From positions 31,748,006-31,812,005 of the forward strand of contig OY755244.1 of the NCBI GenBank assembly GCA_963576725.1: DNA of 64,000 bases, written 5' to 3'. This DNA is from Azorinus chamasolen. Its lineage: Eukaryota; Mollusca; Bivalvia; Cardiida; Solecurtidae. The notes under the pieces are model-generated. The model was not told the origin of the DNA, made no database searches, and saw only the letters and a program-made list of their open reading frames with translations. Below are positions 55,050-64,000 of the stretch, piece after piece. Position 1 is the stretch's first letter. Each line of letters starts with the position of its first letter. The translations under genes were made by a program, and so were the position numbers.

Positions 55050-55790
55050 AAAAGTTTAAAAATGACATGTTTCAGAACTTGTGCTAGACAAAACTTTATA
55101 CATGATAAGAAAAACACCAAACATGATAAAAGATAAGACTTTAAACACGATAAGTGGTAAGACTTTATACATGATTAAGAGTATGTTTATATAAAAACTG
55201 AAGATGGAGACGATAACTGGCACAGTAACAAAAGCTTTAGAAGAATCAACTGTGGATGCGTGTTGTGCAGTCACTGGCAGCATATTCCACTGACAGATTG
55301 TTCTTGGATAGAAAGGGTATGTATAAGGGTCTTTGGACGTTCCTATTTGTTTATATCCATACGTTTTACTATGTCCATGTCTAGAATCAGTCGGAATGAG
55401 GAGATAATTTTCAGGATAAAACATTATCAGACGGGTTCTAGTTCTTCGCACTTCTAAGGTTGGCCAATTTAGGTTATCTAACATTTTTTAAACTGAGCTG
55501 GTGTTGTGATATCTAATTGTTACAAATCGTGCTGCCCTTCTTTGTAATCTTTCTAACTGGTTAATTTGATTTTTCGTATGTGTGTCCCAGACTGGTGAGG
55601 CATATTCGAGCTTTGGTCTTACAAGAGCCTTATAAGCATGTTCCTTCACTTTAGTTGAACTGATCTTTAAGGTTTTTTTATGTTTTATTTGGAGACCTGT
55701 CTTTCCAATAAACAGTGAACTGGTTTGGGTTAAAAAAACTCGGATGAGGATATTGAGGGATCTAACCATGTTTCTGTCCCAATAATTACA
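55050..55790 (-). pseudogene. LINE reverse transcriptase C-terminal relic
   Basis: Minus-strand: AYKALVRPKLEYASPVWDTH, TKNQINQLERLQRRAARFVT, then after a frame change near 55486 MLDNLNWPTLEVRRTRTRLI, TSKDPYTYPFYPRTICQWNM. This is the typical C-terminal part of jockey/CR1-type LINE polymerases ending in the WN-LP region. Truncated at both ends. A different LINE family from the one at 22.4-23.2 kb. Confidence 0.85.
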
Positions 55791-55854
55791 TCAGGGCACA
55801 CATAGTCAATACGCGCATCGAGCTCTGGTCTTTTATTTATTTTTATTTTTTTAT

Positions 55855-56690
55855 ATACTGTACCTATGGTCACAAACCACTGTTAGGTCACTCACACATA
55901 TACGGTACATATTGCCATATACCACTCTTAGATTACTCATACATATGGCCACATACCACTGTCAGATCATCCATACATACGCTGTACATATGGCCACATA
56001 CCACTCTTAGATTACTCATACATATTGCCATATACCACTCTTAGATTACTCATACATATGGCCACATACCACTGTTAGATCATCCATACATACGCTGTAC
56101 ATATGGCCACATACCAGTCTTAGATTACTCATACATATTGCCATATACCACTCTTAGATTACTCATACATATGGCCACATACCACTGTTAGATCATCCAT
56201 ACATACGCTGTACATATGGCCACATACCACTCTTAGATTACTCATACATATTGCCATATATCACTCTTAGATTACTCATACATATGGCCACATACCACTG
56301 TTAGATCATCCATACATACGCTGTACATATGGCCACATACCAGTCTTAGATTACTCATACATATTGCCATATACCACTCTTAGATTACTCATACATATGG
56401 CCACATACCACTGTTAGATCATCCATACATACGCTGTACATATTGCCATATACCACTCTTAGATTACTCATACATATGGCCACATACCACTGTTAGATCA
56501 TCCATACATACGCTGTACATATTGCCATATACCACTGTTAGATTACTCATACATATGGCCACATACCACTGTTAGATCATCCATACATACGCTGTACATA
56601 TTGCCATATACCACTGTTAGATTACTCATACATATGGCCACATACCACTGTTAGATCATCCATACATACGCTGTACATATAATTTGATAC
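55855..56690. repeat. Satellite with 113-bp higher-order repeat
   Basis: Monomers of 45 and 34 bp built on GCCACATACCACTGTTAGAT. The first part repeats as 45+34+34 (113 bp) and the last part as 45+34 (79 bp). The monomer core CACATACCACTGTTAGAT is shared with the 52-kb array. Confidence 0.95.
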
Positions 56691-56892
56691 CCTGGTCATC
56701 TTTCGGGTGAAAATGTCAGAAAATGTTTTGAGCATTGAAGCTGACGAAAGTATTTGAAAACGAACATTGTTGAAAGCTAAGATAATTAAATCCCTGAAGA
56801 CTACTTCTACTTTAAATACTACTTTAAATATTTTTTAGGTATTATTTATGATGGCATATGTACACATTTTTTTATTGGTAGAAACGGTATAA

Positions 56893-56960
56893 GCAAACAG
56901 AACAGACCCAGATCAGACGGTTCTTCAAGCAGTCATTTTATCTGGGTCTACTATGTTTTT
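56893..56960. repeat. Hairpin element, CAGAGCAGACCC family
   Basis: GCAAACAGAACAGACCCAGA, TCAGACGG, ATTTTATCTGGGTCTACTAT. One arm is partly decayed. Confidence 0.7.
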
Positions 56961-57229
56961 AAAGGCGTGAAAAGCAGTGTGTGTGTGTGTGTGAAGTAAA
57001 TAATTAAATAAAGAAAATTCTTACTTGCGAACACAAACCGCCATTCTTCAAAGTTGTCGATATTTGTTTTATAAATGAATGTCACACTGTGTCAATTTTT
57101 TAAAATGAATTTCACAACGATGTGCAGTTTTCCGTGAAGGTTATTGCGATTTATCGCTTGGGTTACGTCGCGCTACTCTGCAAAATGAGGTCATTCACAT
57201 GTTCCTTCATATAAACGCGTTTAACGCAT

Positions 57230-57307
57230 TTGCAAACAGAGCAGACCCAGCTCAGATGGGTCCTATAGGAGCCGTCTGATCTGATCAGGGCCTGCTCTGA
57301 TTGCTTA
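57230..57307. repeat. Hairpin element, CAGAGCAGACCC family
   Basis: GCAAACAGAGCAGACCCAGC, TCAGATGGGTCCTATAGGAG, CCGTCTGATC, AGGGCCTGCTCTGATTGC. Nearly full length. Confidence 0.85.
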
Positions 57308-57602
57308 TGGAATTTGAAAGATCTGGGGGGGTTTTACTTTCTAAAATGGCTACTTTATTTTTCCATATTTTATTAGAACTATTTTGTCCATGAATATTCA
57401 GAATTTATTGAACTATAGAATAAACATAGAACAGGGAATTGGTTACAGTAGTCCTATCTAACCGTTTGCTTAATGAATGTAAACATGTAAGAGCTAGTGA
57501 CATCATGAATATGAATTACATACAGTTTTATAATGACACATAAACAGGTGAAAGGCTGGCCATGGTTGATATTGTATACTCATATTTATATTAATTTATA
57601 CG

Positions 57603-57670
57603 CAAATATAGCAGACTTACATCATACGGCTCCTACAGGCGTCGTCTGATCTGGATCTACTATGTTTGCA
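57603..57670. repeat. Hairpin element, CAGAGCAGACCC family
   Basis: GCAAATATAGCAGACTTACA, TCATACGGCTCCTACAGGCG, TCGTCTGATCTGGATCTACT, ATGTTTGC. Confidence 0.8.
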
Positions 57671-58147
57671 AAGACATATTTCAGGCAAACGGCTTAACCC
57701 TTACAACGCTGACTTTTCGAATGGGCCATTCCAAAATTCAAATAGGTCAAGCTTATGGTGAATATTTAAAAAGTTATAGTCTACTGTTACTCCGAATGAC
57801 CGCACAGCCGACTACATTTATTCCCCTTAGGAGCCCTTGCATCTGGGTTTACACTGTTTGTACGTTAGTGACTCATGTCCGGCACAGTAAGGGTTAACGT
57901 AAAAATCAAATATGAATACATTCGAACATATCCTAAAATATCTTAAACGATCATACAGTGATTGAACACAGGAATCTTAAAATGCACGTGGTTTCTTAAT
58001 AAAGGGCAACTATATAGGAACTATTTGCATTATTTGTGACCTGCATTAAACCACCATCTGCCACACAGACCGATAGTTAGACATTTTATGGCCACTGAAG
58101 ACAGGTTTTCTGTACTGTTTCAAATAAGTATATTTTCATGACTATAC

Positions 58148-58190
<43 letters not shown>
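58148..58190. repeat. (GA)n microsatellite
   Basis: About 42 bp of uninterrupted GA. Frames across it read only Arg-Glu repeats. Confidence 0.95.
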
Positions 58191-58193
<3 letters not shown>

Positions 58194-58607
58194 CTAGTCA
58201 AATCTCGCGCACTCGTGACAATTACATATTGATATTCTTAAGTGAACTCCAAAAGTTATTCAGACATTATATGTTTTTCCTGTTAGCAAACACTGAAGAG
58301 ATTAAAGATTCCACCCCGTTGGTTCTGTTCATCTGACCTTCTGTCAGTCTTTCAATAACACGTTATATTTTCAGCGCGTGTTGTCGTTGTCCCATCAGAT
58401 AATGAGCTGAAACTTGCTGTAGAGGTTCCTTATAAATAAGATCAGATATTGTTCAGTAGTATAAGGTTTAACACTTATCTCCGTGAATATTCAGGCAAGA
58501 AATAATGGCATCATGAATACTAACTAACTATTTTTTATAATGGCACTATGAACAAAAGAATGCCTTATCATGACAGAAACTAGAATCGGGTTTATATCAT
58601 ATAATCA

Positions 58608-58672
58608 GCAAACAGAGCAGACCCTGACCAAACGTCTCCTGTAGGAGATCTGTTTCTATTCTTACTGTAAAT
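58608..58672. repeat. Hairpin element, CAGAGCAGACCC family, decayed
   Basis: GCAAACAGAGCAGACCCTGA, CCAAACGTCTCCTGTAGGAG, then a diverged right arm. Confidence 0.65.
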
Positions 58673-58937
58673 GCGTAAAAGGCGCATATTTGTACTAAGG
58701 GCTTAACGAAATTGATATTACGATTTACCTATTGGTTATGTATCTGTGTACTACAGTGATGACCTAACTGGCATAACTTGAAACCATAACACAAACTATA
58801 TGACTTGTATCATATTAAACACTCACCACCTCGCTAAACCTGTCTTCTTTTGTGATGAGAACAAATTTCTGCTTAACAATTTACCTTATAAAACGCCTTT
58901 AACCCTTTCGCTGCCAATGCCGGATCCGTGATTACCT

Positions 58938-59008
58938 ATGCAAACAGTTTGGATCCAGATGAGACGCCGAGTAACTCGGCGTCTCATCAGGATCCAAACT
59001 GTTTGTTA
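58938..59008. repeat. Hairpin element, GGATCC family (reference copy)
   Basis: GCAAACAGTTTGGATCCAGA, TGAGACGCCGAGTAACTCGG, CGTCTCATCAGGATCCAAAC, TGTTTG. An almost perfect 33-bp stem. Its outermost GCAAACAG/CTGTTTGC ends are shared with the CAGAGCAGACCC hairpin family. Confidence 0.9.
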
Positions 59009-59117
59009 CTGTTACTATGTTTTTGAACCAAAAATGAACAAAAATAAAACAAATGAAAATGTGTAGCAGACGACAAAGTTAGCAGACGACATAGTTTGGC
59101 AGCGAAAGGGTTAAAGG

Positions 59118-59235
59118 CAATGCAAACATAGCAGATCCAGATCAGACGGCTCATGTAGATGTCGTCTAATCAGAGTTATGTGCTGTTTGATTATCCGATC
59201 TGGGTCTGTGCTGTTTGATTATCCGATCAGGGTAT
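59118..59235. repeat. Hairpin elements, CAGAGCAGACCC family, partial tandem
   Basis: GCAAACATAGCAGATCCAGA, TCAGACGGCTCATGTAG, then three right-arm pieces in a row (GTGCTGTTTGATTATCCGAT repeated). The right end has been locally duplicated. Confidence 0.75.
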
Positions 59236-59559
59236 GTGCTGTTTGCTTACGAAATAACATAGATCTGATTCTACAGTTTATGTCATGACCAAAACTAATA
59301 CTATATATCCTCATTGTCATAGCCTCTGAGCACGCTGATAAAATATGAGCCGCGCAATGATAGGCATGCTAACAATGTATACCCAGATTAAATTCATTGT
59401 AAAAGCAGTTGAGCAAGCTGATAGAACATGGGCCGCGCATTAATTAAACCATGCAAACAGTGTATACTCAGATTAAACTTTTTGTCATCTTTAGAGCATC
59501 TGATAAGCAGTGATTCTGTTTGCTATGCTGGACACAAAAGTAATGTATATACGTGTCTG

Positions 59560-59632
59560 TGTCAAACAGTGCAGACCCAGATCAGTTGCCTCATCAGAGA
59601 CGAGGCCACTGATCTGGGTCTACACTGTTTGA
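59560..59632. repeat. Hairpin element, AGACCCAGATCAG family with changed loop
   Basis: CAAACAGTGCAGACCCAGAT, CAGTTGCCTCATCAGAGACG, AGGCCACTGATCTGGGTCTA, CACTGTTTG. The arms are compensated (AGTGCAGACC with GGTCTACACT), so base pairing is kept while sequence differs from other members. Confidence 0.8.
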
Positions 59633-59639
59633 ATGCCAT

Positions 59640-61235
59640 TAAGGTTGTATTTTCATAGCACGGCTTAATGTAATATATTAGATGATGTGTTGCATTTGTA
59701 CAAAATGGTTACTGGAGCATTTAAGACATTCAATATTTGTATTGAGCCATACAATGTACCAACTAGGGGTGCACTCCTTTCAACTGTTAATTTTCAGAGA
59801 GTGAAATAGTACATCAGTTTCCACTCAATATGAAAGGTTTAACCCTGCTAAATAATTTTGAATGACAAACAGTGCTGTCCCTGATTAGAGAACTCCTCTG
59901 GTGTCCCTCTGATGTTTTCTATATTTTTCTTATAATCGAGGAGCGATTGTCCGGACTGCCAGTTTTAGCAAGGGGCAGTTGTCCGAGGGGCAGTCATCCT
60001 AAGGTGCAATTGTCCGTACCCCGATGTTTTGAGCAGCAGTGGCATTTGCCACTACCCGTTCCAAGGCGTTACTCTCATATTTCTCCTAGCAAATGTTTCT
60101 TTTTCTGTTTTTATTTTGCGAAATAAATGCTTCGGTGTTATAGCTCGTTCATTAAGTTTTCCAAAACGAAGTTGAGGTACTGTTGCTTCTCCTGTATCGT
60201 CGACGACGTCGGCGTCTATCGTCGTTGTGGAAAAGAAATTAACCTTGGCGATAACTTCTTAAATATTCACTCTAATCTAATGAAACTTAACACACTAATT
60301 AACCATCACAAACGCTACACTATGATAACGGGCAATTACTCTATAAGACTTTTTGACCAAAACTTTCCACTTTACGGACATAGAAATAACAGAAAAGCTG
60401 ACCTTACGATTTCGACATAATTTCATGAAACTTCATGTACTACAATATGACCAAGGATCATAGCTCTTTTGACCAATTTATTTCCCTTTACGGACTAAGG
60501 AAATAACAGATAGTGACTGATTTTCGCATACGGGGCCCATGTTTATATGTTCGATGTGCTTGTATGTTTTTTTCTTCTCTTGTTAGTATGTGGTGTTGGG
60601 GTTGTTATCAGTTTAATTTAGAGGAGTCAGTGATAGGAACGATATCGATATAGTATCGATACACGTCAATCGATACGATATCGATACTGGTTTCTAAATA
60701 TCGATACAAATGGAGAACTAGTATGCACCTTACCACAGGCTATATTTCTTACAGGTTGGCAACTTCTTACAAACTTGCAGTTAAATGTTTCTGAAAAATC
60801 TCCACGCATACTTTTATTACCGCCATTTTCCGATGTTTACTCGGTGGGTTAGACCTAATCCAGCGAAATTGTCTAGAAATTTCCAAAGAGGAACCCTTGA
60901 AAGTTTTGACAGTTATTTTATGAACGACTGATATACATTAAAATACATTAATAAAAACTGTATTAGTAGTTCACGCAACAATATTATGCGGACCGACCAA
61001 CTAATCGACCGCCTAGTCAAACGACCTACCGACCGACCAATCGACCAACCAATCGACCGATACGTTGAAAGCAGTGTACCCGAGAAACATAGATTTTGGG
61101 TATAGTTTTTAAAGGGGAGTAAGTTTACTACGTGAGTACATATTCCACGTGATAGGAGTCATAATATTATGGGTATTTTACCCTTTTAGTCGTAGAAAAT
61201 GGACTAGGGAGTGCAAATTCTACGGGAGTACAAAT
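59640..61235. other. Gene-free stretch with simple repeats
   Basis: No gene supported. A diverged retroelement-tail piece lies at about 60015-60125 (CACTACCCGTTCCAAGGCG). A cluster of ATCGATA motifs is at 60640-60715, and CGACC/AATCGACC-type repeats at 60990-61065. Confidence 0.5.
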
Positions 61236-61244
61236 TCGTCATTA

Positions 61245-61455
61245 CATGGGCGCCCCTAAACCGGTTTAACCCCAAGTGACTTTTGTCACTGAACGTTCCA
61301 AGGCGGAACTTCCATCTTCCCCCTATTGTATGTTTGTTTTGTATTTGTGCGTCTCTTTATGTTTTGATAGTTATGTACATTTGCTGTGTTTTCTGTTCGG
61401 GTGGCTGTTTGTTCTGTATGTGGTGTTTCCTGCATGTCTCATATTTGTACTTAAG
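61245..61455 (+). mobile_element. Retroelement 3' tail fragment, family i
   Basis: Plus-oriented tail: GGGCGCCCCTAAACCGGTTT, GTGACTTTTGTCACTGAACG, GTTCCAAGGCGGAACTTCCA, GTGTTTCCTGCATGTCTCAT. With 29195-29545, one of the few family-i tails pointing rightward. Confidence 0.8.
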
Positions 61456-61511
61456 ATTCTAGAAAATCTGAGCATGCAAAAGTGCGGTTTGACTGAAGTT
61501 ATTTCGAAACA

Positions 61512-61572
61512 GCTTGGATCCAGATGAGAAAACCAGTTACTAGGCGTCCCATCTGGGTCCAAATTATTTGCA
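61512..61572. repeat. Hairpin element, GGATCC family
   Basis: CTTGGATCCAGATGAGAAAA, CCAGTTACTAGGCGTCCCAT, CTGGGTCCAAATTATTTGC. Diverged. Confidence 0.7.
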
Positions 61573-61685
61573 AAGGTGATCAGCGAAATAATCTTAAAAA
61601 CAGTGCAACTGAAATGAAATGTGTCAGTAGATAAGGAGACAGTCTTTAATCCTTTCCCTAACTGAGACGCCTTTTTGAAATTTTG

Positions 61686-61750
61686 CAAACAGGGTAGACA
61701 CAGATCAGATGACTCCTGTAAGAAGAGCTGCTCTTGCTTGTGCTTATGAA
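61686..61750. repeat. Hairpin element, CAGAGCAGACCC family, decayed
   Basis: GCAAACAGGGTAGACACAGA, TCAGATGACTCCTGTAAG, then a rearranged right arm. Confidence 0.6.
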
Positions 61751-61944
61751 ATAACATAGATCTATTTCTGCAGTTTCTGCCATGGCAACAACTCTCTTTT
61801 CCATCATGGCATTATCAACATTAAGCTAATTCAGGATTTCTGACATGAATATTCATCAGGAAAAGGGTTAAAGTAGTTACAGTAAACCCTGATAGTTCAA
61901 TGTTTCAGTAATGAAGAATGTTTTAGGCAGGTGGCTGATTAATG

Positions 61945-62020
61945 CAGGGTGACAGTCAAAGAGAAAGCTCCTAGAGGAGGCTTTCTGCATAAATGTCATC
62001 CTGCATTAAGCTGCTACCTG
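61945..62020. repeat. Hairpin element, TTAATGCAGGGTGACA family
   Basis: TTAATGCAGGGTGACAGTCA, AAGAGAAAGCTCCTAGAGGA, GGCTTTCTGCATAAATGTCA, TCCTGCATTAAG: inverted repeats with matching ends. Related to 30253-30306. Confidence 0.8.
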
Positions 62021-62024
62021 CTTT

Positions 62025-63740
62025 AGAGACCGAAAATGAACTATCGCGTTACTGTATCGACGATTATTACCGCTCCATGTGCACGAAGCACCACAGCAGA
62101 CTACAGAGACTCGGGATGAGGCAATATCGCAATATCTGACACTGGCACTCAGCGCACGAGAAGATAAAGTTAAATGTACCATTATTAACCCTTTCTACTA
62201 TATTGTGAAGACCCTGATCTGGGGGTTTCTTAAGGAACCCTCTTATTTCGGTCTACGCTGTTGGCAAATGACAGTGCACGCATGTACGGTTAAAGTGTTA
62301 ATTTATTGTTTCTCAAACACTCCAAATGCTTCGTTCTATGAATTCAGAACCAAATCAGAACACTTAAAGATATTCAACATTTAATAATATAAAGTTAACT
62401 GGTGCAAAACATTTTCTCATAATGTAAGCTTGCTTATAAATCAAATGCAATTTCCACGTTTGGTTGCATTTATCATTACCGTTTTACTTATTTGACATTT
62501 GTTTAAAAAGTATTTCGCGCTACATGGCGTGTTCAGTGTCGCAGTATCGCAGTACCCTAAACATGAGTGTCGTAGTACCCATGACCCAGCCCAAATAATG
62601 CAAACTATTTCAGTACGGTTGTGGTGTTATGTCTTATCTTGCGTAAGTTATAGCATACTGTATTGTATTTTCTTTTCGATGATTTTGACTGAGTTTTGTT
62701 TTAACGGCACTGCGACACATTATGGTCATATATCGTCGACATTCTTTCGTCGGTAAGAATGCAAGTAGCAGTTCTATGATGGTAGTCATCGAGTACACAT
62801 CATTTGTGATTTTGTGTATGCTGTCGTCTGGCATCTCTCTGACGTTTTTTATTTTATTAGTCCCCTGCCTGTAAAACCGGAGGGTACTAAAGTATGTGGC
62901 ATTGCAGATCTGCCTGTCTATCTGTCTGTTTGTTTATCTGACTGTCTTTCCATCCGTCCTTCTTTCTGGTTTGTCTGTCTGTTTTTCTGGAATGTTGTGT
63001 CCAGACGATAACGTGACGGATTAATTGCATTTAGAGTAAAACTTTGAAGGTAGCTGTTAGTTAAAATTTATATTTTTATCATAATATTTTGTTTTCCAGA
63101 TGATAACTTCAGAGCGGGTTGCTAGGTATGGATGAAACTTTATACTGTGTTAGGTTATTAAACGATGAAGTGTGGGATTGAGTTTGGGATAAAAGGGTCT
63201 ACTTAATAGGTCACTGTTGCTAAAACAGACAGTTTGGTTTCTGGATGATGTATTAGCATATGAGCTAATCTAGTGTAGGATCATGCATGGGGTCGAAAGG
63301 TCAATTATGAAGGCCACTTGCTTAAATAAGAGTATATTGTTCTACTCTGTTTGCAAAGAAGACGTTTCTACCAGGAAAATGGTTGATGCGCGAATTCAGA
63401 AGTAGCGAAAATGGAGTACACTGTAACGGAATATGCGATCTATATAATACATTTCGACGTGACAGACATACAGTTGTTTGGTCCGCATTTCAATGCTATA
63501 GAGAAAAAATGCGCATATATTATGGCGGTGAAATAGTTTGTTTATTTGTATTGATTAACGTCCGTTTCTGCTCACCATGAGAAATAGAGATACAGATACT
63601 CTAGTGGGTTGTCTCGTAAGTAGAACCTGTCTTAAGCGGCAATCAAATTCTAATTATGGGTCTGTAAGGCAGGCAGTAGCTTAATGCAAGTCAAATGTAA
63701 TGCAGAAAACACATACAGGAGCTTCCAGTAGTGTTAAGGT
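62025..63740. other. Gene-free stretch
   Basis: No supported gene. CTGT-rich simple sequence at 62905-62990 resembles 128-175 at the start of the window. Confidence 0.45.
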
Positions 63741-63746
63741 ATGGGG

Positions 63747-63998
63747 GCAATCATGATATCTTGCCCATCTTAATGATGCATGCGGCACCACGTGCTGTGT
63801 TTTGCCAACTTATGGGCGCCGTGTGCATCATTAAGAAGGGCAAAAATATTAAGATTGCCCCCTCATCTTTTAGCTCGTGCACAACGTGTTTTACTGTTCT
63901 AAAAATACTCGTGAATGTTCCTGTGTCACATGCTTTGCCCACTTAAGGGCGCCACGTACATCATTAAGACAGGCAAACATACTAAGATTGTCCCTCCA
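63747..63998. repeat. Inverted-repeat element, reiterated, open at the window end
   Basis: GGGGGCAATCATGATATCTT with CCATCTTAATGATGCATGCG pairs with GCCGTGTGCATCATTAAGAA and AATATTAAGATTGCCCCC. A third arm follows (GCCACGTACATCATTAAGAC, ACTAAGATTGTCCCTCC) and the window stops inside it. Confidence 0.75.
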
Positions 63999-64000
63999 CT

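Noticed and set aside
60127..60420. 97-aa open frame
   Set aside because: No recognisable domain, no splice context and AT-biased composition like surrounding non-coding DNA.

Overview
This is AT-rich, repeat-dense, non-coding-dominated animal DNA: intron-containing host exons, tRNA-derived SINEs, LINE fragments, satellites and hairpin elements. The overall repeat style suggests a marine invertebrate, most plausibly a bivalve mollusc. That is an inference, since no single gene fixes the species. A run of 200 Ns (33671-33870) marks an assembly gap.

The outstanding feature is an endogenous Polinton/Maverick-type virus-like element at about 6.54-17.83 kb. From left to right it carries an integrase (minus), a protein-primed family B DNA polymerase (plus), two convergent small ORFs, a minus-strand block of small membrane or unknown proteins, the packaging ATPase, the double-jelly-roll major capsid protein, a 162-aa probable structural protein, the penton-type minor capsid protein, and a plus-strand ORF cut off at the right edge. 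The polymerase, integrase and ATPase are all broken by stops or frameshifts, whereas the capsid ORFs are uninterrupted. No maturation protease and no right terminal repeat were found. The virion half (12.0-17.5 kb) is peppered with about 15 copies of a GC-rich repeat seen nowhere else in the window. These copies lie inside and at the ends of genes, all in the sense orientation of the gene, and are read in all three frames. They behave like the palindromic coding repeats of Rickettsia or the GC clusters of yeast mitochondria, and are the best candidate here for something undescribed.

The only host gene I can support is a monocarboxylate-transporter-like (SLC16/MFS) gene on the minus strand at 34.9-40.9 kb. 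Its four exons join in compatible phase. A diverged second copy of its first two visible exons lies at 19.8-22.1 kb within a segmental duplication (about 19.1-27.3 kb versus 38.0-44.3 kb) and carries a 1-bp exon deletion.

The rest is mobile DNA. A reverse-transcriptase retroelement family has several partial copies at 26-29, 33 and 46-51 kb, and its 3' tail also occurs as many short solitary fragments. There are LINE pieces at 1.3, 22.5-23.2, 53.2 and 55.1-55.8 kb, and a 585-bp TA-flanked MITE nested in a retroelement tail. Several hairpin families recur, two of which share the same termini. Two related satellites lie at 52.0-53.1 and 55.9-56.7 kb. Long stretches between these contain no gene I can support.
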